Shown: piece by piece, positions 1 to 11,300 of the stretch
Layout: every line of letters starts with the position of its first letter
Numbering within the stretch: position 1 is the first letter of the stretch
NCBI GenBank assembly: GCA_029721435.1
Contig: CM056583.1
Location: 92,274,575 to 92,338,574 of the forward strand
DNA: 64,000 nucleotides
DNA from: Gymnothorax reevesii
Taxonomy: Eukaryota; Chordata; Actinopteri; Anguilliformes; Muraenidae
Reading direction: 5' to 3'
Translations under genes and position numbers: made by a program
Notes under the pieces: generated by a model
Seen by the model: the letters and a program-made list of their open reading frames with translations, nothing else
What the model was told of the DNA's origin: nothing
Database searches by the model: none

Positions 1-250
1 CTACATTATGAGAGGCTATAGAAACTCTCTTTGGAACATCAGGAAATAGATCTTGATATTTCTTGATCAACCTCTCAAACTGATCTCTCTGTGAGGGTTC
101 TAAGTGCTGGAGTTTTACATCAAGATTTTGCAACACTTCAGAATTTGAGAATTTACATGAAAGAACTTCAGCTTTAATTCTAGGTTCATCATCTTGAAAC
201 TCCCCCTCATCTTCACAAATCTCGGCCATAGGAGAATCTGAAGTGACTGC
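1..250 (-). pseudogene. Integrase-RT linker and approach to RT (Gmr1-like)
   Basis: After the integrase C-terminus the minus strand stays open and encodes a stretch with the QRDQFERLI..YQDLFPDVP pattern that lies just before reverse transcriptase in Ty3/Gypsy polyproteins. Reverse transcriptase itself would lie before base 1. This stretch fixes the integrase-before-RT order. Confidence 0.75.
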
Positions 251-1185
251 TGCAACCCTAGCATTTCTGTCATGATAAGGCTTCAGCATGTTAATGTGAC
301 ACAACTGTTTTGGTTTTCTCCTATCTGGAGTATTTACAATGTAATTGAGATCATTGAGTTTTGTCAGAATTTCATAAGGACCATGAAATCTAGCCTGCAA
401 TGGATTGGACTGCAAGGGAAACAACACAAGGACCTTGTCTCCTGGTTTAAACTCACGGCTTCTAGCCTTATGATCATACCAAGTTTTCATTTTTCCCTGA
501 CTTGATTTCAAGTTCTCTTTGGCTAGATCTTATGCTGCACGCAATCTTTCCTTGAACTTGCTAACATAGTCTAACAGACTGATGTGCGGCTCTTTCTCTT
601 GCCATTGTTCACTCAATAATAGCAAAGGTCCTCTCACTTCATGGCCAAACACTAGCTCAAACAGACTGAATCCAGTAGACTCCTGAACTGCTTCTCTAGC
701 TGCAAACAACAGGAAATGAACACCTTCATCCCAGTCTTTCTCATGGTCATAACAATAAGTCCTCATCATTGTCTTGAGAGTGGAATGAAACCGCTCTCAG
801 GCACCCTGACTTTCTGGATGATAGGCACTAGAAAGAATCTGCTTTGCACCTAGTTCATACACAACCTGCTGAAACAATCCGGAAGTGAAATTGCTACCTT
901 AGTCTGACTGAATTTCCCTGGGAAGGCCAAACAACGTGAAGAACTTTATCAAAGCCTTCGAGATTGCAGTTGCCTTGATGTTGCGTAGAGGTACGGCTTC
1001 AGGGAATCTGGTAGATGCACACATGATTGTCAACAAGTACTGATTTCCAGATCTAGTCTTGGGTAATGTACCAACACAATCAACAATAACCTTTGAGAAG
1101 GGCTCCCCAAATGCTGGGATAGGCTGCAATGGAGCTACAGGTGGGTCTAACTGGTGTTTTCCAACTACCTAACAGGTGTGACCAG
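250..1185 (-). pseudogene. Integrase remnant of Gmr1-like element
   Basis: Minus-strand translation shows the end of the HHCC zinc-binding module (CQ-type motif followed by VVGK), then the catalytic core with VIVDCVG holding the first catalytic Asp near 1085 and IQSD holding the second near 900. The YHPESQGA..ERFH block with the catalytic Glu follows near 790, then a C-terminal GPY/F-like module near 390 (HGPYEI). In-frame stops fall at 1169-1171, directly after the second Asp, and in the third block. All three stops replace residues conserved in relatives (Gln or Leu), so this is a decayed integrase. It sits upstream of the RT linker. Confidence 0.85.
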
Positions 1186-1189
1186 ATCA

Positions 1190-1840
1190 ATTTAGCAGAT
1201 CGGTCATCTACTACAGGGGTTTCTAACCTTGTTTTCACAAAGGCATTTGGTTTGGTATCCTTTTCTTTTTCTTTCTTAGCTTTTAGGAACCAACAGTTAG
1301 TTGTAACATCACCAGATTTCTTGCAATAACTGCAAACTAGACCACTTTTGTCACTGTCAGCTTTCACACTTTGATCAGACCTGTTACTGGATTTCTGAGC
1401 ACCATCACCAGATTTGTCTTTGGGTGAGGAATCTTGGGTATCCCCGTTCCCTTTATTCTGAAATTGGAACCATCTATTGTTACTGCTAGACTGAAATTTG
1501 GACTTATGTGTGAGAACATATTCATCAGCAAATTTGGCAGCTGACTGCAAATTCAGTGCTTGCTTCTCATTAAGGTAGGTCTTAATATCATCCTTAACAC
1601 AGTTCTTGAATTCTTCAAACTAACACCATCTCTTTTAGTGAGTTGAAATCATCCTTGACCTCCATAGAAGTACACCAGCGCTCAAAGCAAACCTGCTTCT
1701 CGTAAGCAAATTCCACATAAGTTTGATTTTCAGATTTCTTCAGACCTTCAGAATTTCTGTCGGTAAGCCTCTGGAACCAACTCATAAGCTCTCAAAATAA
1801 CCTTTTTGACAGCCTCATAATCAGAGGAATCATTCACATT
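1190..1840 (-). pseudogene. Gag remnant (SCAN-like capsid part plus zinc knuckle)
   Basis: The minus strand matches the gag gene of the copy at 58770-60749 from the middle of the capsid domain onward. At least two frameshifts or stops lie between 1550 and 1800. The CCHC zinc knuckle (C-x2-C-x4-H-x4-C in the sister copy) has its histidine codon changed to aspartate at 1308-1310, which should abolish zinc binding. The reading joins integrase sequence near 1190 instead of running on into protease, marking a deletion. Confidence 0.85.
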
Positions 1841-1883
1841 ACATCTGTTTCTTCAACGGCTCAAACGAGGGATATTATTCGGT

Positions 1884-1913
1884 GACAGACAGACAGATAG
1901 ATAGATAGATAGA
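1884..1913. repeat. GACA/GATA microsatellite
   Basis: Runs of GACA followed by GATA sit at the truncated 5' edge of the Gypsy remnant. Confidence 0.9.
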
Positions 1914-3455
1914 GGGGCAATAAAAAATTACAAGGAGGAAATCTTTTTCACAAAATGAACAAAACACAAACAAATGAAACAAAACAAACCTCACCCATCA
2001 GCTCTTATTTTAATGCTTTTGATACTCAATTTCACAAGTTTTACCTCAACCGTCTTCAACTGATAACCCTCTCAAAATCTGTGACCTTGAGGTATATACG
2101 GCTGGAAGCAGAATTGAAAGAAGCACATTTTGGTTTTTGTGTGAAGTCAATGTGATAAATTTGAAGGAATTTATTGCAAAAAGCCATTTGACATTTTGCC
2201 CAGCTACTCTGAAAGTATGAAGTCAAACACTGCAACCATGTAGATGGTAGATTAACACACCGATGGTCAAAGAGAAACAAAATGCATTGATTTCGATACC
2301 TCACCCTGCCAGCTCCATTACGGGTGAGGCAATAAGTTCGGAACTAAGGAATTTACAGTACCATTTGAAAAACAAACCAAAAAAGAATTTGCAAAACTCA
2401 CATTACACGCAGTGCAAGAGAAGTGCTAAATATATATTTATGGACATTTCTCTATGAAATTAGCCGAGGATGTGCGTAGAAACAGCTGGTTGTGGCAAGT
2501 AGTGCACTGGTGTTCTGCCGCTGAGTACGCCCTCCTGAGAAATAAGCATCTTTCCATTGCCACGGTGACAACACACAGATATCCCCTCCGTTTGGACCCA
2601 GTGACGCTGTGAAATGTGCATAACATCATTCCTTCGTCATGCCGCTGACTCACATACCTTCCATTTAAACCTGGTGGCCCTAACAGCCCAGCTACCACAG
2701 CGAATTGCCTCAATGACATTAAATGTTGGATGGCACAGAACTTACTGAATCCATGTTGAAAGCCTGACTGTTCAGTCTCCAGACTTTCTCAATCTGTTGC
2801 AGAGGCCTAAGTCTGTTTCTGGGAAATACAATACTACCGAGTAAGAAAGGGGCAGCTATTTAAGGCAAACCAAAAATAAAGGCCGCCTTGAGATGTACCC
2901 TCCTGGATTTTTTTCCTGTTGACCCCAACTTCAAGTGCTCCTAAAATTGCACATAGCAGTACATGTAACCACAGGAAGGTTTGTGCATTTCACGCTTCCC
3001 TCAGATCAGGAATGGAACCTCCATAAAACAAGCCGCCCATCCGCATCATTTTATTAGAATCAGACACATTTTACAATATTTTCGGTCAAGCAGTACATGT
3101 TGTTGCACGAGTTGTTTGGACTAAATAAAGATTAGTTGATGGTTGAGGTTCGAATTTATGGTTTCATAAGTTCATTCATTAAATTTTCTTCAGATGCAAG
3201 ACCAGTATTCCTGAAGAACAAAAACATCAGCTGTCCTCTCGTGTTTTTGTACTTGTAAGCTATGAGCTACAATGGTTTCAGGAAATCTTGTATCTGAATC
3301 CCATCCTCAGTCCCCATACATTTCCCCAGCATATAATTCTCAACCTATGAGATGGTTATGCAACTTACTTCAGAGAGACCGAGCATGAAACATACTCATA
3401 ACATACTCATTTGAACTTAATGTCATTAGCTCAGCTCAGCTACATAGCTGGGATG
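1914..3455. other. Intergenic, nothing recognised
   Basis: No supported gene, RNA or repeat structure was seen. Short open frames here lack codon structure or any recognisable motif. Confidence 0.6.
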
Positions 3456-3618
3456 TACGTCCATCAGCCATAACATTATGACCACCTGCCCAATATTGTG
3501 TTGGTCCCCCTTTTGCTGCCTAAACAGCCAGTCTCAGCGCCTGCATCATGCACATCATTAGCAGAATGGGAATTCTGAAGATCCCCTTTATGCATTACTG
3601 CTGCCATTTCACTTTGGC
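3456..3618. mobile_element. Tc1/mariner-like terminal fragment
   Basis: The stretch begins with the recognisable transposon end TACGTCCATCAGCCATAAC followed by ATTATGACCACCTGCC, a widespread vertebrate Tc1-type terminus. It then loses similarity and runs into the inverted-repeat element at 3619. No transposase remains. Confidence 0.6.
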
Positions 3619-4685
3619 AATCTAAGTCATAGATATATATAAACACTAGATGGCTCAAGGCAGAGTCGGCAGCGTCGTCACTGGTCGGCCATCTTAGGAC
3701 AGGGGACTGCTCTGGTGCGCTGTGCTGTTGTCGGAGGTAAGGTGGGTTGATTTATTTATTTTACAATTTTATTATTTTATTCATTTTTCTCCATTCATTT
3801 TTTGTTTTATGTACCTCTGAGCCAATGGTTTCTTAACATTGGTTTCTCAAAGTTCTTTGTTATGAATTTTATCATTCCTTTATTATTTATATTGCCTATT
3901 ATTGAAATATTGTAAATATTGACAATCTCTCTATGTGTATAGCTATTGCTTTACCTATCTACTTAATGTACTTTTTACTTTTGTATATCGAATTCAATGG
4001 TTTTAATAATTCTTAATGTAAGGTGGGGCAGCGACAAATGGGGCTGCGATTGAGGGGTGCTAGTATTGTGGTAGTTGGGAGCACCCGTACATTTATGGGT
4101 GCGTGCATCACTGTGGGCGTCATAAGAAAGCGACCAACTTCGGGAATTGGAATGGCTGGGTGCTGACTGCTTTGCGGTGCGGCGTTCGGTAACGGCTCAC
4201 GGGGGTTGTATGCAGGAGGAGCATCTCCAGACCGGTGTCTCGGTGGGCCTATGTCACTGTTTTTAGGGGATACATGTTTGTTAATTGTAAACCGGCTCGC
4301 CGTCAAAGATCTGTTTTAGCTTGTTGTACAAATAAACGGTGCCGATTAGGCAACTAGCTCCCGGCGTTCGTTCGGCTTTGTGGGGAGGGAAAAAGTCAGC
4401 CTGTGCGGCATTACATTAAGTATGCAGTTAAATAACTACATCTCTGATGTTTACCCGAAAAAACCAAGCCGCTCGTTTGAAAATCGGTTGAGAATTTGGG
4501 AGTTGAGCAATCTGCAGTTATTTCAAAGTCCGTGCTCCATTGGCTGTAATGTTGAGTGATCGAGCAGCCCTGTCCCAAGATGGCCGCCCTGTGACGACGT
4601 TACTTCGCATTGGCTCGCAGCGTGCTTGTGCTTGTGCCATCTGGTGTTTATATATATATATATATATCTATGATCTAAGTGACAT
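3619..4685. mobile_element. Non-autonomous element with about 90-bp terminal inverted repeats
   Basis: Left end (3624-3716) and right end (about 4567-4680) are imperfect inverted copies. Both share CATAGATATATA, then TAAACAC(T/C)AGATGGC, then a CGTCGTCAC block and CGGCCATCTT(A/G)GGACAGGG. The right arm carries an expanded TA run. The roughly 850-bp interior holds no transposase. The superfamily is not clear to me; no unambiguous target duplication was found. Confidence 0.6.
4648..4668. repeat. TA microsatellite
   Basis: An AT-alternating run inside the right arm of the inverted-repeat element, longer than its counterpart at 3630-3642. Confidence 0.9.
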
Positions 4686-5201
4686 GATTATCATGTCTAC
4701 AGAAAATGAAACTAATGACTACTACTCCCTATATTAACCAGCAGATGGCGATAAATGCATTTAATAACGAAGCCAATTCGAACTGCAAAGGCGCGACATT
4801 CAATCGGTCATACCAACCCGGAGGAATATTCACTGAATCGCCGAAGCAGCCTGTCTGGCAGCAGGGCTGAGGGCAAAGGGTTCTGGGACATGAATGCTGG
4901 GAGAGATAAAACCACTACACTTCATGTAAGACACCAAGTGAAAAGGATAGTTTTTCTTTAATCATAAAACTTGCCATTTCATCACAGGAGCAGGAAATGT
5001 CCGAGTTGAGTAATTGTATGTCTGTGTGACGGAGTTAAACACAAAGGCCAGTTAAGCTGTAAAAATAAGGGTTTAGTAAGGCATAATTTACAGTAATTCA
5101 CAATAAAAAGAGGAAAAACAGTCCAAAGAAAAGGTGTTCAGTCTTTGAGGGGTCTCTGCAGGGTCAGGAGAGGCAACCGAGAGTCCAGCCGGGACCAGGC
5201 C
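4686..5201 (-). other. 3' flank / probable 3' UTR of noc4l
   Basis: Sequence downstream of the noc4l stop codon. No AATAAA is visible on the minus strand. An ATTAAA variant lies at 4958-4963 (TTTAAT on the plus strand), about 240 bases after the stop, and is a candidate polyadenylation signal. No other feature seen. Confidence 0.4.
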
Positions 5202-5321
5202 CTACTCCAGGCTGAAGTGGGACCCCAGAACCCCTCGGGGACCCTGCAGCAGCCCGATGGCGACCTCAAACTCCAGCGGGACGGTCTGAGTCTGCAGCAG
5301 CGGCAAACCCCTCTCAAACAG
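5202..5321 (-). CDS. noc4l: noc4l exon 15 (terminal coding exon)
   Basis: Acceptor CCTGCAG. Codes LFERGLPLLQTQTVPLEFEV to SHFSLE and TAG at 5202-5204, matching the family C-terminus (IFERDL..VPLEF..HFTLS). The preceding intron is almost wholly microsatellite and the 78-bp array. Confidence 0.93.
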   Translation of the reverse strand: MFERGLPLLQTQTVPLEFEVAIGLLQGPRGVLGSHFSLE

Positions 5322-5341
5322 CTGCAGGGAGAGACAGAGGT

Positions 5342-5373
<32 letters not shown>

Positions 5374-8300
5374 TATTACATACATATATTCACATACACA
5401 CACACACATATATACATACTCACACAACCACACACAGAAATGCATACATACACACACCCACACCACACACAAACACACGCACGCACACAAAGAGGAGACT
5501 TCCTCACAGTCTTCCTGCCATCACTCTCCTCTCTGTCTGTGCTATAGTTCTGAGCCTAAAACACAGTCAGGACAGAGACCTCACTGAGATTACTGCCACT
5601 CTCCTCTCTGTCTGTGCTATAGTTCTGAGACTAAAACACAGTCAGGACAGAAGCCTCACTGAGATTACTGCCATCGCTCTCCTCTCTGTCTGTGCTATAG
5701 TTCTGAGCCTAAAACCCAGTCAGGACAGAGACCTCACTGAGATTACTGCCATCACTCTCCTCTCTGTCTGTGCTATAGTTCTGAGCCTAAAACACAGTCA
5801 GGACAGAGACCTCACTGAGATTACTGCCATCACTCCCCTCTCTGTCTGTGCTATAGTTCTGAGCCTAAAACACAGTCAGGACAGAGACCTCACTGAGATT
5901 ACTGCCTTCACTCTCCTCTCTGTCTGTGCTATAGTTCTGAGACTAAAACACAGTCAGGACAGAGGCCTCACTGAGATTACTGCCATCACTCTCCTCTCTG
6001 TCTGTGCTATAGTTCTGAGCCTAAAACACAGTCAGGACAGAGGCCTCACTGAGATTACTGCCATCACTCTCCTCTCTGTCTGTGCTATAGTTCTGAGCCT
6101 AAAACACAGTCAGGACAGAGACCTCACTGAGATTACTGCCATCACTCTCCTCTCTGTCTGTGCTATAGTTCTGAGCCTAAAACACAGTCAGGACAGAGAC
6201 CTCACTGAGATTACTGCCATCACTCTCCTCTCTGTCTGTGCTATAGTTCTGAGACTAAAACAGTCAGAACAGAGACCTCACTGAGATTACTGCCATCACT
6301 CTCCTCTCTGTCTGTGCTATAGTTCTGAGCCTGAAACACAGTCAGGACAGAGACCTCACTGAGATTACGGTCATTACTTTCTTCTCTGTCTGTGCTGTAG
6401 TTCTGAGCCTAAAACACAGTCAGGACAGAGACCTCACTGAGATTACTGCCATCGCTCTCCTCTCTGTCTGTGCTATAGTTCTGAGCCTAAAACACAGTCG
6501 GGACAGAGACCTCACTGAGATTATGGTCATTAATCTCTCCTCTGTCTGTGCTATAATTCTGAGCCGAAAAAACACAGTCAGGACAGAGACCTCACTGAGA
6601 TTACGGTCATTACTCTCTCCTCTGTCTGTGCTGTAGTTCTGAGCCTAAAACACAGTCAGGACAGAGGCCTCACTGAGATTACTGCCATCGCTCTCCTCTG
6701 TGTCTGTGCTATAGTTCTGAGCCTAAAACACAGTCAGGACAGAGACCTCACTGAGATTACTGCCATCGCTTTCCTCTCTGTCTGTGCTATAGTTCTGAGC
6801 CTAAAACACAGTCAGGACAGAGACCTCACTGAGATTACTGCCATCACTCTCCTCTCTGTCTGTGCTATAGTTCTGAGCCTAAAACACAGTCAGGACAGAG
6901 GCCTCACTGAGATTACTGCCATCGCTCTCCTCTCTGTCTGTGCTATAGTTCTGAGCCTAAAACACAGTCAGGACAGAGGCCTCACTGAGATTACTGCCAT
7001 CACTCCCCTCTCTGTCTGTGCTATAGTTCTGAGCCTAAAACACAGTCAGGACAGAGACCTCACTGAGATTACTGCCATCACTCACCTCTCTGTCTGTGCT
7101 ATAGTTCTGAGCCTAAAACACAGTCAGGACAGAGGCCTCACTGAGATTACTGCCATCACTCTCCTCTCTGTCTGTGCTATAGTTCTGAGCCTAAAACACA
7201 GTCAGGACAGAGGCCTCACTGAGATTACTGCCATCGCTCTCCTCTCTGTCTGTGCTATAGTTCTGAGCCAAAAACACAGTCAGGACAGAGGCCTCACTGA
7301 GATTACTGCCATCACTCTCCTCTCTGTCTGTGCTATAGTTCTGAGCCTAAAACACAGTCAGGACAGAGGCCTCACTGAGATTACTGCCATCACTCTCCTC
7401 TCTGTCTGTGCTATAGTTCTGAGCCTAAAACACAGTCAGGACAGAGGCCTCACTGAGATTACTGCCATCACTCCCCTCTCTGTCTGTGCTATAGTTCTGA
7501 GCCTAAAACACAGTCAGAACAGAGACCTCATTGAGATTACTGCCATCGCTCTCCTCTCCGTCTGTGCTATAGTTCTGAGCCTAAAACACAGTCAGGACAG
7601 AGGCCTCACTGAGATTACTGCCATCGCTCTCCTCTCCGTCTGTGCTATAGTTCTGAGCCTAAAACACAGTCAGGACAGAGGCCTCACTGAGATTACTGCC
7701 ATTGCTCTCCTCTCTGTCTGTGCTATAGTTCTGAGCCTAAAACACAGTCAGGACAGAGGCCTCACTGAGATTACTGCCATCGCTCTCCTCTCTGTCTGTA
7801 CTATAGTTCTGAGCCTAAAACACAGTCAGGACAGAGGCCTCACTGAGATTACTGCCATCACTCTCCTCTCTGTCTGTGCTATAGTTCTGAGCCTAAAACA
7901 CAGTCAGGACAGAGGCCTCACTGAGATTACTGCCATCACTCTCCTCTCTGTCTGTGCTATAGTTCTGAGCCTAAAACACAGTCAGGACAGAGGCCTCACT
8001 GAGATTACTGCCATCGCTCTCCTCTCTGTCTGTGCTATAGTTCTGAGCCTAAAACCCAGTCAGGACAGAGGCCTCACTGAGATTACTGCCATCGCTCTCC
8101 TCTCTGTCTGTACTATAGTTCTGAGCCTAAAACACAGTCAGGACAGAGGCCTCACTGAGATTACTGCCATCGCTCTCCTCTCTGTCTGTGCTATAGTTCT
8201 GAGCCTAAAACACAGTCAGGACAGAGGCCTCACTGAGATTACTGCCATCGCTCTCCTCTCTGTCTGTACTATAGTTCTGAGCCTAAAACACAGTCAGGAC

Positions 8301-11300
8301 AGAGGCCTCACTGAGATTACTGCCATCGCTCTCCTCTCTGTCTGTGCTATAGTTCTGAGCCTAAAACACAGTCAGGACAGAGACCTCACTGAGATTACTG
8401 CCTTCACTCTCCTCTCCGTCTGTGCTATATTTCTGAGCCTAAAACACAGTCAGGACAGAGGCCTCACTGAGATTACTGCCATCGCTCTCCTCTCTGTCTG
8501 TACTATAGTTCTGAGCCTAAAACACAGTCAGGACAGAGGCCTCACTGAGATTACTGCCATCGCTCTCCTCTCTGTCTGTGCTATAGTTCTGAGCCTAAAA
8601 CACAGTCAGGACAGAGGCCTCACTGAGATTACTGCCATCACTCTCCTCTCTGTCTGTGCTATAGTTCTGAGCCTAAAACACAGTCAGGACAGAGGCCTCA
8701 CTGAGATTACTGCCATCGCTCTCCTCTCTGTCTGTGCTATAGTTCTGAGCCAAAAACACAGTCAGGACAGAGGCCTCACTGAGATTACTGCCATCACTCT
8801 CCTCTCTGTCTGTGCTATAGTTCTGAGCCTAAAACACAGTCAGGACAGAGGCCTCACTGAGATTACTGCCATCACTCTCCTCTCTGTCTGTGCTATAGTT
8901 CTGAGCCTAAAACACAGTCAGGACAGAGGCCTCACTGAGATTACTGCCATCACTCTCCTCTCTGTCTGTGCTATAGTTCTGAGCCTAAAACACAGTCAGG
9001 ACAGAGGCCTCACTGAGATTACTGCCATCGCTCTCCTCTCTGTCTGTGCTATAGTTCTGAGCCTAAAACCCAGTCAGGACAGAGGCCTCACTGAGATTAC
9101 TGCCATCGCTCTCCTCTCTGTCTGTACTATAGTTCTGAGCCTAAAACACAGTCAGGACAGAGGCCTCACTGAGATTACTGCCATCGCTCTCCTCTCTGTC
9201 TGTGCTATAGTTCTGAGCCTAAAACACAGTCAGGACAGAGGCCTCACTGAGATTACTGCCATCGCTCTCCTCTCTGTCTGTACTATAGTTCTGAGCCTAA
9301 AACACAGTCAGGACAGAGGCCTCACTGAGATTACTGCCATCGCTCTCCTCTCTGTCTGTGCTATAGTTCTGAGCCTAAAACACAGTCAGGACAGAGGCCT
9401 CACTGAGATTACTGCCTTCACTCTCCTCTCCGTCTGTGCTATATTTCTGAGCCTAAAACACAGTCAGGACAGAGGCCTCACTGAGATTACTGCCATCGCT
9501 CTCCTCTCTGTCTGTACTATAGTTCTGAGCCTAAAACACAGTCAGGACAGAGGCCTCACTGAGATTACTGCCATCGCTCTCCTCTCTGTCTGTGCTATAG
9601 TTCTGAGCCTAAAACACAGTCAGGACAGAGGCCTCACTGAGATTACTGCCATCACTCTCCTCTCTGTCTGTGCTATAGTTCTGAGCCTAAAACACAGTCA
9701 GGACAGAGGCCTCACTGAGATTACTGCCATCGCTCTCCTCTCTGTCTGTGCTATAGTTCTGAGCCAAAAACACAGTCAGGACAGAGGCCTCACTGAGATT
9801 ACTGCCATCACTCTCCTCTCTGTCTGTGCTATAGTTCTGAGCCTAAAACACAGTCAGGACAGAGGCCTCACTGAGATTACTGCCATCACTCTCCTCTCTG
9901 TCTGTGCTATAGTTCTGAGCCTAAAACACAGTCAGGACAGAGGCCTCACTGAGATTACTGCCATCACTCCCCTCTCTGTCTGTGCTATAGTTCTGAGCCT
10001 AAAACACAGTCAGAACAGAGACCTCATTGAGATTACTGCCATCGCTCTCCTCTCCGTCTGTGCTATAGTTCTGAGCCTAAAACACAGTCAGGACAGAGGC
10101 CTCACTGAGATTACTGCCATCGCTCTCCTCTCCGTCTGTGCTATAGTTCTGAGCCTAAAACACAGTCAGGACAGAGGCCTCACTGAGATTACTGCCATTG
10201 CTCTCCTCTCTGTCTGTGCTATAGTTCTGAGCCTAAAACACAGTCAGGACAGAGGCCTCACTGAGATTACTGCCATCGCTCTCCTCTCTGTCTGTACTAT
10301 AGTTCTGAGCCTAAAACACAGTCAGGACAGAGGCCTCACTGAGATTACTGCCATCACTCTCCTCTCTGTCTGTGCTATAGTTCTGAGCCTAAAACACAGT
10401 CAGGACAGAGGCCTCACTGAGATTACTGCCATCACTCTCCTCTCTGTCTGTGCTATAGTTCTGAGCCTAAAACACAGTCAGGACAGAGGCCTCACTGAGA
10501 TTACTGCCATCGCTCTCCTCTCTGTCTGTGCTATAGTTCTGAGCCTAAAACCCAGTCAGGACAGAGGCCTCACTGAGATTACTGCCATCGCTCTCCTCTC
10601 TGTCTGTACTATAGTTCTGAGCCTAAAACACAGTCAGGACAGAGGCCTCACTGAGATTACTGCCATCGCTCTCCTCTCTGTCTGTGCTATAGTTCTGAGC
10701 CTAAAACACAGTCAGGACAGAGGCCTCACTGAGATTACTGCCATCGCTCTCCTCTCTGTCTGTACTATAGTTCTGAGCCTAAAACACAGTCAGGACAGAG
10801 GCCTCACTGAGATTACTGCCATCGCTCTCCTCTCTGTCTGTGCTATAGTTCTGAGCCTAAAACACAGTCAGGACAGAGACCTCACTGAGATTACTGCCTT
10901 CACTCTCCTCTCCGTCTGTGCTATATTTCTGAGCCTAAAACACAGTCAGGACAGAGGCCTCACTGAGATTACTGCCATCGCTCTCCTCTCTGTCTGTGCT
11001 ATAGTTCTGAGCCTAAAACACAGTCAGGACAGAGGCCTCACTGAGATTACTGCCATCGCTCTCCTCTCTGTCTGTGCTATAGTTCTGAGCCTAAAACACA
11101 GTCAGGACAGAGGCCTCACTGAGATTACTGCCATCGCTCTCCTCTCTGTCTGTACTATAGTTCTGAGCCTAAAACACAGTCAGGACAGAGGCCTCACTGA
11201 GATTACTGCCATCGCTCTCCTCTCTGTCTGTGCTATAGTTCTGAGCCTAAAACACAGTCAGGACAGAGGCCTCACTGAGATTACTGCCATCGCTCTCCTC

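Larger units (their letters stand above)
1..1840 (-). mobile_element. Gmr1-like Ty3/Gypsy retrotransposon, truncated copy (copy 1)
   Basis: A degraded, inverted copy of the same family as the element at 58152-62514. Read on the minus strand, the order is gag capsid part and zinc knuckle, then integrase, then the linker that leads into reverse transcriptase; it runs off the window at base 1. The protease region between gag and integrase is missing. The 5' LTR and the first part of gag are also missing: similarity to the other copy stops near 1840, next to a GACA/GATA microsatellite. Several stop codons and frameshifts make it non-functional. Integrase upstream of RT is the gene order known for Gmr1-like elements of fish and other deuterostomes. 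Confidence 0.88.

Noticed and set aside
5145..6284. 379-codon frame over the first 78-bp units
   Set aside because: It is antisense to noc4l exon 15 and open only because the unit is 78 bp; later units break the frame.
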